Shown here: piece by piece, positions 7,009 through 14,998 of the stretch
Position numbering within the stretch: the first letter of the stretch is position 1
Layout: each line of letters opens with the position of its first letter
From: JAWXCH01 sp034440595
GTDB taxonomy: Bacteria; Planctomycetota; Planctomycetia; Pirellulales; JALHPA01
Direction of reading: 5' to 3'
NCBI GenBank assembly: GCA_034440595.1
Contig: JAWXCH010000392.1
Span: 1 to 22,110, forward strand
DNA: 22,110 nt
Program-made: the position numbers and the translations under genes
Notes under the pieces: model-generated
What the model was told of the DNA's origin: nothing
The model's database searches: none
The model's input: the letters and a program-made list of their open reading frames with translations, nothing else

Positions 7009-8607
7009 ATGGACGATAAGGAAATCGTGTCAGCTATTCTCGCCAACTTGGCTGACCGGGTCGGACACGATCGATTTGAACTGTGGTTTGGCGGAAACGT
7101 CAGACTATCGTTGGGCGAGTCGGCACTTGTGGTCGATGTGCCTAATCGGTTTTCGCAAGACTGGCTACGCCGGAATTTTCGCGCGGACCTGGAATCCGCC
7201 TGTCAGGAGATTCTGGGCCGTTCGTTGCTGCTGGAGTTTCGGGTCGACGAAGCACTCCCAAAAGCCTCAGGCTGGGACAACCGCGCGCAGACCGCTGATT
7301 TGGAACTCGTAGTGGCAGGCGAATCTGACGTGCTAACGCTCCGAAGTACTGCAATAGCGACGACACTGTGTGAGCCGGTCGCGCCCCATTGTTTGAAGTT
7401 GGCCGATGGTTTGAATCTGGCCGACGATCCAGCTTTGGCAGATCAGGCAAAACAGCACGGCATGCGAGACTGCGTAGTTCAGGCGAAATCGTCGACTAGA
7501 CCGGTCAGGTCGGCAGTACATCGGACACGCGGCAATGGACAAGCTGCCGCCACCGCTGTCAGCAATGGCCCGCAACGCCGCCGTTTTGCGAATCTCGGCT
7601 CATTCGTCGTCGGCAGCAATAATCGCCTGGCACATGCCTCGGCGGAATTAGCGGTGGAACGTCTGGGAACGATGAACCCGCTGTTCATTCATGGTCCCAC
7701 CGGGGTCGGCAAGACACATCTCTTGGAGGGGATCTGGTCCGCCGTTCGGCAAAAACAGGGCCAATCGGTCTATTTGACGGCCGAGCAGTTCACCACGCAG
7801 TTTTTAGAAGCACTGCGCGGCAGCGGACTGCCCAATTTTCGCCGCAAGTATCGCAGCGTCGATGTGTTGATTCTGGACGACATTCACTTTTTCGCCGGCA
7901 AGCGTGCCACGCTGATTGAATTGCTGCACACGATTGACACGCTGATGCAGCAAGGGCGACAACTCATCCTGGCGGCTGACCGTGCTCCTGGGGAGTTGAA
8001 GGATCTGGGAGCGGAACTGACCGCACGACTGGCCGCCGGCATGGTATCTCGCCTGGACCCACCAGACCACGCAGTTCGCCTGGGGATTATTCGGCAGCGT
8101 GCCGCAGCAATCGGCCTGCAACTTTGCACCGAAGTCGAGCAGTATGTGGCAACTCACTTGACGACGCACGCACGCGAGTTGCTGGGAGCGATCAATCGCT
8201 TGCAGGCGGTCAGCCGAATTCAGAATCAGCCGGTCTCGCTGGCAATGGCCGAGGAATCGCTGTCCGAGATGATCCGCCAGTATGGTCGATCGGTTCAACT
8301 CAATGATATTGAGAAGGCCGTTTGCGATGTTTTTGGACTGGGGTCCGAAAGCTTGCAATCCGAGCGGCGTGCCAAGGCGCTGAATACCCCGCGCATGCTG
8401 GCCATGTGGCTGGCTCGCAAGCACACACGGTCAGCACTCAGTGAAATTGGCAAATACTTTGGCGGGCGAAGTCATAGTACGGTTATCTCCGCACAAAAGA
8501 CCGTCGGCGATTGGGTCACCAGTCGTACGCAGGTCGATCTGAACCGCAAGAACTGCGACATTGATGATGCCATTCGCGAAGTGGAAGCGCGGTTACGGAC
8601 CGGCTAG
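7009..8607 (+). CDS. dnaA: Chromosomal replication initiator protein DnaA
   Basis: DnaA is an ATP-dependent initiator that binds and melts the origin and loads the helicase. The start at ATG 7009 has AGGAAGAG just upstream and begins domain I (MDDKEIVSAILANLADRVG, then FELWFGG). The protein is 532 residues, slightly long, because of an extended linker (domain II, about residues 85-190). The AAA+ core runs from FVVGSNNRLAHASAE through Walker A GPTGVGKTH (229-237, Lys235), Walker B LILDDIHFF (Asp290-Asp291), the sensor I segment ILAADRAP, and LTARLAAGMVSRL at the arginine-finger position. Domain IV carries the DNA-binding signature IGKYFGGRSHSTVISA (480-495). The Walker A reads GPTGVGKTH instead of the common GGVGLGKTH, which I recall as usual in planctomycete DnaA. 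dnaN and gyrB are not adjacent. It is the functional-looking full-length form, not a short Hda/DnaA-like paralogue. Confidence 0.95.
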   Translation: MDDKEIVSAILANLADRVGHDRFELWFGGNVRLSLGESALVVDVPNRFSQDWLRRNFRADLESACQEILGRSLLLEFRVDEALPKASGWDNRAQTADLELVVAGESDVLTLRSTAIATTLCEPVAPHCLKLADGLNLADDPALADQAKQHGMRDCVVQAKSSTRPVRSAVHRTRGNGQAAATAVSNGPQRRRFANLGSFVVGSNNRLAHASAELAVERLGTMNPLFIHGPTGVGKTHLLEGIWSAVRQKQGQSVYLTAEQFTTQFLEALRGSGLPNFRRKYRSVDVLILDDIHFFAGKRATLIELLHTIDTLMQQGRQLILAADRAPGELKDLGAELTARLAAGMVSRLDPPDHAVRLGIIRQRAAAIGLQLCTEVEQYVATHLTTHARELLGAINRLQAVSRIQNQPVSLAMAEESLSEMIRQYGRSVQLNDIEKAVCDVFGLGSESLQSERRAKALNTPRMLAMWLARKHTRSALSEIGKYFGGRSHSTVISAQKTVGDWVTSRTQVDLNRKNCDIDDAIREVEARLRTG

Positions 8608-8610
8608 TAA

Positions 8611-8716
8611 GGTGTGCCACTGGCTTTGCCAGTGATACTGAGTTCCGACTTGTGCCGCTTGAGGAGCCAGAAGTCACACCGTTAATGCAATTCACACTGG
8701 CGGAGCCAGTGGCACA
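8611..8716. repeat. REP-like paired hairpins between convergent genes
   Basis: The left arm (8611-8633) contains GCCACTGGCTTTGCCAGTG and the right arm (8694-8716) contains CACTGGCGGAGCCAGTGGC. They are reverse complements at 21 of 23 positions, and each is itself a hairpin (CACTGGC, 3-nt loop, GCCAGTG). The ~60 nt between them is unremarkable. Arrangement, size and position between two convergent stop codons fit a bacterial REP/BIME-type element that may also act as a bidirectional terminator. Confidence 0.75.
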
Positions 8717-8741
8717 CTTCTAGTGGCACACAAATGCCGAG

Positions 8742-9893
8742 TTACCGCACTTTACGCATGTACTTCAAAAAGTCGGCGTCCAGATTAGACAGATCGCCAA
8801 AGATGTCCTGAAACTCCTTCAGGCGTTCTGCCGGTTCGCTCCAGATCAACGGCTGCTTGGTGGCCATCAGTTGCATATAGGCCTTGTATTCTTTGGGCTT
8901 CTGCCGAATCAGAAAATAATTCAGTGCCCAGGCTTCGGCATAGGCGTCCACCGCTTGCCGCGGGTCGCGGAAACGTTTGTCATCGACGATCAATGACTTC
9001 AGCGACTCACTTGGTCGCGACATCGTATATTTGCGAAAATCACCAATCCGCAATCGGTTCACTTCGCCGATGGAACGCCAACCTTTGGAATTGCTCAGAT
9101 CGGGCGCTTCAAAATAAACCGCTATCCCTTCGCTGACCCACAATGGAATATCCGCAAACCGAGTTTGCAGCCCGCAGTTGTAAGCGATTTGATGTGTCGC
9201 CTCATGCACAATGGTAGCGACCATTTTTTCCGCATTCGGTTGAGCCAGCATCTGATTGATCTGCGCGGCGGAACCTCGCCGGTCATTGGCCCGACGGAGA
9301 GATTCCGTTCCGGTCAGGTCGTACATCGTCACGAGATTGGTTTTCAGGCTGTAATAGGCGATGACGTTGCGTGTAGCCTCGCCTAGTTCTGCCTTGGCCC
9401 AGCGTTCGTAGGATGCCTGGTCGGCAAACACGATGCAGACTAGGGGAAACTCCGGCTCGTGAAGTGTGAATCCTTTGTTTTTCCAGAAGTTCACAAAACC
9501 CGCGTACAGCCGCTCGAATAGCGCACCGCACCATTGTGCATAGGCTCGTGACGTATTGTGCAGAATCACATACCGGGCCGTGGTGTGGACTTCAAAGCCA
9601 GCCGGCAAAGTAGCGAGGAGTTCCTTGGCGACTTGCTCCTGCTTTAACGGGACCAGCGGAAGATCGTCACTGCGCCGGCTAACAAAGTCGGCTGGCTGCA
9701 TGCTGTGGAGCTGGCCGTCGGCCGTTAGCAGCATCAGACCACCATCGTCCGCTTGCACGACTAGCTTGCCTTGCAGAGTGACTTCCTTGTCGTTCTGGCG
9801 AACTTTTACATACTCCAGGCCATGCGATGCAGAGACAAGCGCGGCAAGGATTAAAGCAGAGCCAGCAAGCAAGCGTATTGTCGAGACTCGCAA
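8742..9893 (-). CDS. Exported DUF1570-type putative zinc metallopeptidase
   Basis: The protein has 383 residues, with a signal peptide (RLLAGSALILAALVSASHG). Residues ~25-70 form a small beta-rich segment (VTLQGKLVVQADDGGLMLLT). The main domain has a gluzincin-like site: HEATH at 230-234, followed by Glu255 in PLWVSEGIAVYFE. These would supply two His and one Glu ligand for zinc, with Glu231 as catalytic base. The order matches the DUF1570 family that is abundant in planctomycetes; its substrates are unknown. The start is TTG 9893, supported by GAGGGG (9904-9909 on the minus strand) 10 nt upstream; the nearby ATG is in another frame. It follows the SPFH gene by only 30 nt, so the two are probably co-transcribed. 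The end faces dnaA across a REP-like hairpin pair. Confidence 0.88.
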   Translation of the reverse strand: MRVSTIRLLAGSALILAALVSASHGLEYVKVRQNDKEVTLQGKLVVQADDGGLMLLTADGQLHSMQPADFVSRRSDDLPLVPLKQEQVAKELLATLPAGFEVHTTARYVILHNTSRAYAQWCGALFERLYAGFVNFWKNKGFTLHEPEFPLVCIVFADQASYERWAKAELGEATRNVIAYYSLKTNLVTMYDLTGTESLRRANDRRGSAAQINQMLAQPNAEKMVATIVHEATHQIAYNCGLQTRFADIPLWVSEGIAVYFEAPDLSNSKGWRSIGEVNRLRIGDFRKYTMSRPSESLKSLIVDDKRFRDPRQAVDAYAEAWALNYFLIRQKPKEYKAYMQLMATKQPLIWSEPAERLKEFQDIFGDLSNLDADFLKYMRKVR

Positions 9894-9923
9894 AATTGGC
9901 CATCCCCTCGCAATATTGTTCGA

Positions 9924-11285
9924 TCAAAACGTATCGGTGCCGAGCAGTTGTTGTTCGACTTGGTCCGCCTGAAATGCTATGGCCGCCAGCACCTGGCTGA
10001 CGCCGACCACGCTCAGCATGTTTGCCAAGTGGTTGGCCTGGATCACCAGAACCTCGGTTTCTCCCGATTTATCAACGGCGAATGCGCCGTGGACCATCTT
10101 GGTATTATAGCGTAGCAAAGTGAGGGCGTTCTGGTCGTTAGCCTGCCCGCAGATGGAACTGTAGGTGACCAAAGGATGGCCTTGCGGGTCCTTTTGGTCG
10201 AAACGAACCACGACGTTTTGCTTGCGCAAGGTTCCGATCGGGACAGTTACTTGCCAGGAATCGGCATTTTCGACCAGATTGTAGCCCGCGTCTTGTGCCA
10301 CCTGGCGGACCATTGCCTGTGGATCTTGATTTGGCGTTTGCGGTGCCAGTGCTGAAAAATCGAAGGCCATCCCCTGCCCTGCTGGTGCGCTGCGTGCTGC
10401 TGGAGCCGCCCCCTGTGGGTTAGCCTGTTGAGGTGCAGCACCCGATGCCATCGCTTCGCGCAGCATGCCCGGCAGCATCATGCCGAAGCCGGCCCCCATG
10501 CCCATTCCCATCGCGCCGGCATCGCCGCCCGTTCGTTCGGACATTTTGGCCATGCTCTGGCCGGCCTGATATTTAATAAAGTCATTCAGGTCACCAACGG
10601 CTCCCATCGAACTGCGGGCATCAATCGCCTTTTGTACTTCATCAGGTGGTGTGACCGCGTTGATGAAGAGATCGGCCAGTTCCAGTCCAAAGCGAGTGAA
10701 GTCATCGGCCACTTTGGCGCGGAGTGCAGAACTGATCTCTTCAAATCGGGCTGGCAGTTCCAGCAGGCTGACTCCCATCGATCCGAGTAAGTCAGTCAGC
10801 CGCGAAACGATCAGATCCTTTTGATAATTGGAGATATCCTCGGTTGTGTACTTGCCCTGTGTGCCGACCAGTGTGTTGATCAACAGTGCGCTGTCAACGA
10901 CACGGAATGTGAACTTGCCGAACGAACGGAGGCGGACCATGCCGAAATCTTTGTCGCGCAGCAGAATCGGCTGCCTGGTTCCCCATTTTTGATCGATGAA
11001 CGTCTGCTTGCCGACGTAATAGACCGACGCCTGGAACGGAGACTTTTCCCATGGGATGGTGAGGATCTTGGTAATAATCGGCAGATTGGCGGTGGTCAGC
11101 GTGTATCGGCCCGGGCCGAATGTATCCATCGCCTTACCATCGCGAAAGAAGATCGCTTCCTGGTTCTGATTGACGATCAGTTGCGCGCCGAACTTGATAT
11201 CGGCCGAACCTTCTGGCGGCTCACGGTGTACGAGCGAGCGATTGGACTCGTCAAAGAATTGAATGACCTCTAGTCGAATGCCCAT
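9924..11285 (-). CDS. SPFH-domain (virion-core-like, YdjI-type) protein with extra C-terminal domain
   Basis: The protein has 453 residues and no signal peptide. Residues ~20-250 form an SPFH/band-7-like domain of the type often annotated as virion core protein or YdjI: IKFGAQLIVNQNQEAIFFRDG, FGPGRYTLTT, IPWEKSPFQASVYYV, and a helical part ending GLELADLFINAVTPPDEVQKA. A Gly/Met-rich stretch (GAMGMGMGAGFGMMLPGM, about 259-277) and an Ala/Gln/Pro linker follow. The last ~125 residues (from QDAGYNLVENADSWQVTVP to QADQVEQQLLG) resemble the YbjN/CesT type III secretion chaperone-like fold, where the related YdjI proteins usually end in a zinc ribbon. I infer a membrane-associated scaffold role only from family resemblance. 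The start is ATG 11285 with AGGA about 10 nt upstream. It lies downstream of the small coiled-coil gene and upstream of the metallopeptidase. Confidence 0.85.
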   Translation of the reverse strand: MGIRLEVIQFFDESNRSLVHREPPEGSADIKFGAQLIVNQNQEAIFFRDGKAMDTFGPGRYTLTTANLPIITKILTIPWEKSPFQASVYYVGKQTFIDQKWGTRQPILLRDKDFGMVRLRSFGKFTFRVVDSALLINTLVGTQGKYTTEDISNYQKDLIVSRLTDLLGSMGVSLLELPARFEEISSALRAKVADDFTRFGLELADLFINAVTPPDEVQKAIDARSSMGAVGDLNDFIKYQAGQSMAKMSERTGGDAGAMGMGMGAGFGMMLPGMLREAMASGAAPQQANPQGAAPAARSAPAGQGMAFDFSALAPQTPNQDPQAMVRQVAQDAGYNLVENADSWQVTVPIGTLRKQNVVVRFDQKDPQGHPLVTYSSICGQANDQNALTLLRYNTKMVHGAFAVDKSGETEVLVIQANHLANMLSVVGVSQVLAAIAFQADQVEQQLLGTDTF

Positions 11286-11399
11286 GGTCGTGTTTTCCTA
11301 AAGATGAATCCGAAGAAATGAAAATGGGACCGAGTTGAATGCGACGCACGATGCCGCAGATGATTCTGCCACATTCCGTCCAATTCGCCTAGGAAAGGC

Positions 11400-11912
11400 T
11401 TATTCCAGCCCTTTGAGGATATTTTCTCGTTTGTTCCAAATCTGCTCGGCTTCATCGAGCTGTTGGAGCAAGCTATTGACTGCCTCAGCCGGTTTGTCAG
11501 CGACGCTTGCTGGCAGCGATTCGATACCGCGAGCCAGGGCTTCGATACGGTCCATCATCATAACGTCGTGTTCGTAAACCTTGTCCAAAACTGCTTCATC
11601 GACGCGGACCAGATCAAAAATACCGCTGTATCCCTGCATGGCCCCGCGGATTCGGCCGATGAGTTTGTCGCTCTGTGCGCGTAAACGGTCAAACTGTGGC
11701 AATACATCGATTTGACCGGCGTCGACCAAGGTTCTGGTGACGGTATCAATTCCTTTTTTGGAACGTTGCAGTCGATCGGCCAGCCATTCTCGCTGCAAGG
11801 CGTCGCTTTCGCGCCGATTTTCCTTTTCGAGATATCCCTTGAAGCCGGGAATTTTCTTGAGAACGGTTTCTAACCAGTTGCGATTGTCAGCATGGTCGCG
11901 CGGTTCAGACAC
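11400..11912 (-). CDS. Small helical/coiled-coil protein next to the SPFH gene, function unknown
   Basis: The protein has 170 residues, highly charged and predicted nearly all alpha-helical, with no signal peptide or membrane segment. The segment IPGFKGYLEKENRRESDALQ near the N-terminus is a pattern I recall from small conserved proteins found beside SPFH genes in several phyla (P-G-x-x-G-Y-x-E-K-E-x-R-R-E-x-D). The middle holds LRAQSDKLIGRIRGAMQGYSG and FDLVRVDEAVLDKVYEHD. The end is a coiled-coil-like helix (AVNSLLQQLDEAEQIWNKRE). The start is GTG 11912 because GAGGGG lies 7 nt upstream; the TTG at 11927 would overlap that site. It is 114 nt upstream of the SPFH gene on the same strand, so the two probably act together. 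Confidence 0.82.
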   Translation of the reverse strand: MSEPRDHADNRNWLETVLKKIPGFKGYLEKENRRESDALQREWLADRLQRSKKGIDTVTRTLVDAGQIDVLPQFDRLRAQSDKLIGRIRGAMQGYSGIFDLVRVDEAVLDKVYEHDVMMMDRIEALARGIESLPASVADKPAEAVNSLLQQLDEAEQIWNKRENILKGLE

Positions 11913-12353
11913 AGCATGGCCCCTCAATTGGATGATTTTACCTGTAAGACTTAAATAGAATTGTCGACTAGAACCCGCAACTCACCTGATTTACAAAGAT
12001 ACAGCAAATTTCGCACATTGCCCGGACAACAAGTTCCAATCAGCTTGGCTGGTGGGATTTGGCAGGCTTTCACCTGTTTTCCCAAAAGCGCCTCGGTTGC
12101 TTTAACCGGGCCTATCTCCCACTATTGCGAATGCATCTTACCAATTGATTGCGCATTGGGACAGGAATTTTACATTGGCAAAGTAGAAGAACTTGTAAAA
12201 CCATGCGAATTGGCGTCCTGACCGGTTGTTTGCCTGTCGAAATCGTACAGAATCTGACGTGGAACGGTTCGGGGCCATTTGCTATAGTCCGCCCCCAACG
12301 GGCGATCAGCCCGGCATCTTCCAATACTGATTTTACATTCACCGATGGTCTTT
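11913..12353. other. Divergent gene-less region
   Basis: About 440 nt separate the divergent starts of the coiled-coil gene and the HEAT lipoprotein. The stretch is more AT-rich than its surroundings and contains no frame I would call a gene. Apart from one promoter-like site near 12260-12288, I see no repeats, RNA structure or other signal. Confidence 0.55.
12260..12288 (+). promoter_or_regulatory. Possible promoter for the HEAT-repeat lipoprotein gene
   Basis: TATAGT (12283-12288) is a good -10 candidate. TGGAAC lies 17 nt upstream (12260-12265) and is a weak sigma-70 -35, though GGAAC also resembles the -35 of ECF sigma factor promoters. The leader to the start codon would be about 60 nt. 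Confidence 0.35.
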
Positions 12354-13052
12354 ATGCGCATTCAACATCAGCACTTGTGCAGAATCGGCTGTGTGCTGCT
12401 GCTACTGTTTCTGAGTGCCTGCACAAGCCCTCGAAAGCCGATGCGCTGGCCCTGGTCGGAACCAGATCAGACGGCTGATTTGGCCAAATATGGACCCACA
12501 TCTGCTCAAAAGGTCGATCAACTGCGTGCTTTGGCGGAACGAGCCAGCGAGGCAGATGAGGCAACTCGACAGCGTGTTTCTCAGGAACTGGCGGAACAAA
12601 TTCGCCGCGAGGAATCTCCGCTCGTCCGAATGCAAATCATCCGTACAGCGGCCAGGTATCCAACACCGACCAGTCTCGAGATTCTGCGCGGCAGTCTGAA
12701 GGATCCTGACAAGGATGTGCGCATCATAGCTTGCCAGGTCTGGGGAAAGCGAGCCGATGCTGAATCGGTCCAATTGCTCGGAGAGACCCTGCGCAGCGAC
12801 AGCGATTTTGATGTCCGCATTGCCGCGACAAAAGCACTCGGCACGACTGGCAGCCCGGCAGCGGTGCCGATGCTAGCGACGGCCATTGAAGACCCCGATC
12901 CCGCCATGCAACTGCGCGCGGTAGAGTCGATGCGGACCACCAGCGGCAAGGACTTTGGAGACGATGTCAAGGCCTGGCGCGAGTACGCCAAGAACCCTTC
13001 GTTGGAACCAAAGAACCAATCGGTTGCCGAACGAATTCGGAAAATATTCTAG
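12354..13052 (+). CDS. HEAT-repeat lipoprotein
   Basis: The protein has 232 residues. The N-terminus MRIQHQHLCRIGCVLLLLF leads to the lipobox LSAC, with Cys23 as the predicted lipidated residue, so the mature protein should be membrane-anchored outside the cytoplasm. After a charged linker, residues ~85-205 contain about three HEAT/PBS-lyase-type repeats: SLEILRGSLKDPDKDVRIIA, QLLGETLRSDSDFDVRIAAT, and VPMLATAIEDPDPAMQLRAV. Each has the D-x-D/S-x-x-V/M-R/Q-x-x-A pattern. Such repeats serve as protein-protein interaction scaffolds; no catalytic residues are seen. ATG 12354 is chosen for a compact signal peptide; ATG 12345, three codons earlier, is equally possible and neither has a strong Shine-Dalgarno. 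The following secreted protein begins 77 nt downstream, probably in the same operon. Confidence 0.85.
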   Translation: MRIQHQHLCRIGCVLLLLFLSACTSPRKPMRWPWSEPDQTADLAKYGPTSAQKVDQLRALAERASEADEATRQRVSQELAEQIRREESPLVRMQIIRTAARYPTPTSLEILRGSLKDPDKDVRIIACQVWGKRADAESVQLLGETLRSDSDFDVRIAATKALGTTGSPAAVPMLATAIEDPDPAMQLRAVESMRTTSGKDFGDDVKAWREYAKNPSLEPKNQSVAERIRKIF

Positions 13053-13129
13053 GCATCGCTGCTGCACAGCCGCACCTTAAAAAAGCTGAGAACTGACTCG
13101 TTAGATATTGTGAAGGAGATTCGGTCCAT

Positions 13130-14743
13130 ATGATTCGCCTTGTCTGCTGCTGCATGTTGTTCTTCGTACTGACCGGCTACTGGATGACATCACGCGCTGC
13201 GGATGAAGGGGCCCGTCCAAACGGGATATTCAGCTCGCCAGGCTCATCGCAGCCGCAACCGATATTGCCCGACGCTCCGCCGGCCCCTGCCCCAATCATT
13301 CAGCATAGAAAACCGGCTCGCGCAGGTACTTCCTCGTTTCCTTCCATAGCAGCGGCTCCTTTTGAGGCACCCAGTGCGGCTGCCATCTCGTTATCTCCGC
13401 CCGCAGAGAGTAAAGAGACAACCACCGAGTCCGCAGTACCACGCACCGCTTTTGCTACGAAAGATTCCAGTGACGCTCTCAAGACCCAGAATGAGACCGG
13501 TGAAAAACCCGGCGAAGATCCTGAAGTGGAAACCGCAACAGAGTCGGTCGATGAAAGCTCAGGGGACATAGAGGCGGATATTGAGGAACAAGCCAGGCTG
13601 AGTTCATTCTCTCCTGAACAACTTGCTTTGCGAAAGCGGATCCACAACGCTCTGGGTATTTACTCCACGAAGCACCTGAATACTCGCGATAATACTCCCT
13701 GGGAGATCATGCACGCCTTCGTGGCCTACAACATTCCGACGACCATTCGTCGCGATGGCCCTAGCGGTCAAGAGATCAACGCTATTGGTTGGTTGCTCTG
13801 GGGAGGTCGCTGTCAGGGGCAAACGATTCTCACAACAATAAACGGACGCCCGTATGCTCAAATCGGTCCAGGCGTGCAAGGACATCCGGCGCAATTGCTG
13901 GCAATTCTGGCACAGTCGCGGGTCAGTGCGAAGACTCCTATGCTGTTGGATGGCAAGAACTTTACCCTGCAGGATCTGATCGACGAAGAGAAACTGGATT
14001 GCCGCGCAAACACTGAATTGACGTTTAAATTGATTTCGCTTGCCCATTACCTTCCGACCGACTCGGTTTGGAAATCGCGCGACGGCCAGGATTGGTCCAT
14101 TCCGCGATTGATAGGTGAGGAAATTCGCCAGCCAATTCGTGGAGCCGCCTGCGGTGGCACGCATCGTCTGTTCGGCTTGAGCTACGCCTACAAAATGCGA
14201 CTCAAGCGAGGAGAGCCGGTGACTGGCGAGTACCTGCGGGCTCAGAAGTACATCGAAGACTATCACCGCTACGCTGACTCATTGCAAAATTCGGACGGCA
14301 GCTTCAGCACGGAATGGTTCGCACGCCGCGGTGATCGCCAGGACCTGGACCGCAAGATCCAAACAACCGGGCACATTTTGGAGTGGCTGGTGTTTTCGAT
14401 GACCGACGAGCAACTTCGCGAGCCAGACACTGTCAGAGCGGTGAATTTTATCGCCAGCAACTTACAACAGAATCCTGATCGGGTGTGGAGCATCGGACCC
14501 CTTGGCCATGCGTTGCATGCCTTGATGATGTACGACGAACGGGTGTTTCAGAAGCCACGACAGCCTGCAGCTTTGGCCAAGGATGATGCACCGAAACCGT
14601 CAACAGCTCCAGAAGTGCCAGGCGAATCCGAGCCAGAAGGTTTGCCTGAAAATTCTGCCACGGATGTGTCCTCCGAACCGAAGGAAAAGGCCGCGTTTCG
14701 CCCAGAAGAAGCAACTGATAACATCGAGGGGCCTCGCTTCTAA
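13130..14743 (+). CDS. Large secreted planctomycete protein, possibly alpha/alpha-barrel fold
   Basis: The protein has 537 residues and starts at ATG 13130 with AAGGAG (13113-13118) upstream. Residues 1-23 form a signal peptide (LVCCCMLFFVLTGYWM...SRA). Residues ~25-155 are low complexity, first Pro/Ala-rich and then acidic. The folded part (about 165-475) has lines such as LGIYSTKHLNTRDNTPWEIM, AIGWLLWGGRCQG, ACGGTHRLFGLSYAYKMRLK, DSLQNSDGSFSTEWFARRGD and QTTGHILEWLVFSMTDEQLR. The pattern of helices with N-S-D-G-S-F-S and T-T-G-H-I-L-E-W resembles the repeats of terpene-cyclase/prenyltransferase-like (alpha/alpha)6 barrels. I see no DxDD or other cyclase catalytic motif, so enzymatic activity is unproven. 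The tail is again acidic and Pro-rich. It lies 77 nt after the HEAT lipoprotein, which may be its partner at the cell surface. Confidence 0.82.
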   Translation: MIRLVCCCMLFFVLTGYWMTSRAADEGARPNGIFSSPGSSQPQPILPDAPPAPAPIIQHRKPARAGTSSFPSIAAAPFEAPSAAAISLSPPAESKETTTESAVPRTAFATKDSSDALKTQNETGEKPGEDPEVETATESVDESSGDIEADIEEQARLSSFSPEQLALRKRIHNALGIYSTKHLNTRDNTPWEIMHAFVAYNIPTTIRRDGPSGQEINAIGWLLWGGRCQGQTILTTINGRPYAQIGPGVQGHPAQLLAILAQSRVSAKTPMLLDGKNFTLQDLIDEEKLDCRANTELTFKLISLAHYLPTDSVWKSRDGQDWSIPRLIGEEIRQPIRGAACGGTHRLFGLSYAYKMRLKRGEPVTGEYLRAQKYIEDYHRYADSLQNSDGSFSTEWFARRGDRQDLDRKIQTTGHILEWLVFSMTDEQLREPDTVRAVNFIASNLQQNPDRVWSIGPLGHALHALMMYDERVFQKPRQPAALAKDDAPKPSTAPEVPGESEPEGLPENSATDVSSEPKEKAAFRPEEATDNIEGPRF

Positions 14744-14925
14744 TAGTTGCAGTGAATCAGTCAGTGCCCTCCGGCCTCGATCAGCCGCAATCCAGTTACC
14801 AAACCTCACCACCCTCTCCTCCTTTAATCGCTGCAATCTGCATATTCCGATGGCCAGCGGATAAATCGCCAGGAATATTGCTACTTATGATGTGACCGCG
14901 AAACCAGTTTCTTGCACCTATGTTT

Positions 14926-14944
14926 GTGTGGGACTGGCTTTGCC
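14926..14944 (+). repeat. Possible degenerate half of the REP-like hairpin repeat
   Basis: GTGTGGGACTGGCTTTGCC matches the left arm of the 8611-8716 element at 17 of 19 positions but lacks the second half of the hairpin. It lies in the 255-nt gap before the diadenylate cyclase gene, where I otherwise see nothing distinctive. Confidence 0.35.
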
Positions 14945-14998
14945 TGCCAGGGGTCACCACGCAAAGTTGGAGCGAAATCAAGCAACAAGAGGTTCGCG

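Noticed and set aside
6624..8666. GCCGCTTGAGGAG occurs at 6624-6636 and 8654-8666, on both sides of dnaA, suggesting a flanking repeat.
   Set aside because: A few exact 13-mer matches are expected by chance in 22 kb, the similarity does not extend far, and nothing suggests insertion of dnaA as a unit.
10821..11273. 150-residue plus-strand frame opposite the SPFH gene.
   Set aside because: It is a shadow of the SPFH coding sequence; the minus-strand protein has a recognisable family while this one does not.
13604..14266. 220-residue minus-strand frame opposite the secreted barrel-like protein.
   Set aside because: It is an antisense shadow of a gene with a good start, signal peptide and ribosome-binding site; the translated sequence has no recognisable features.
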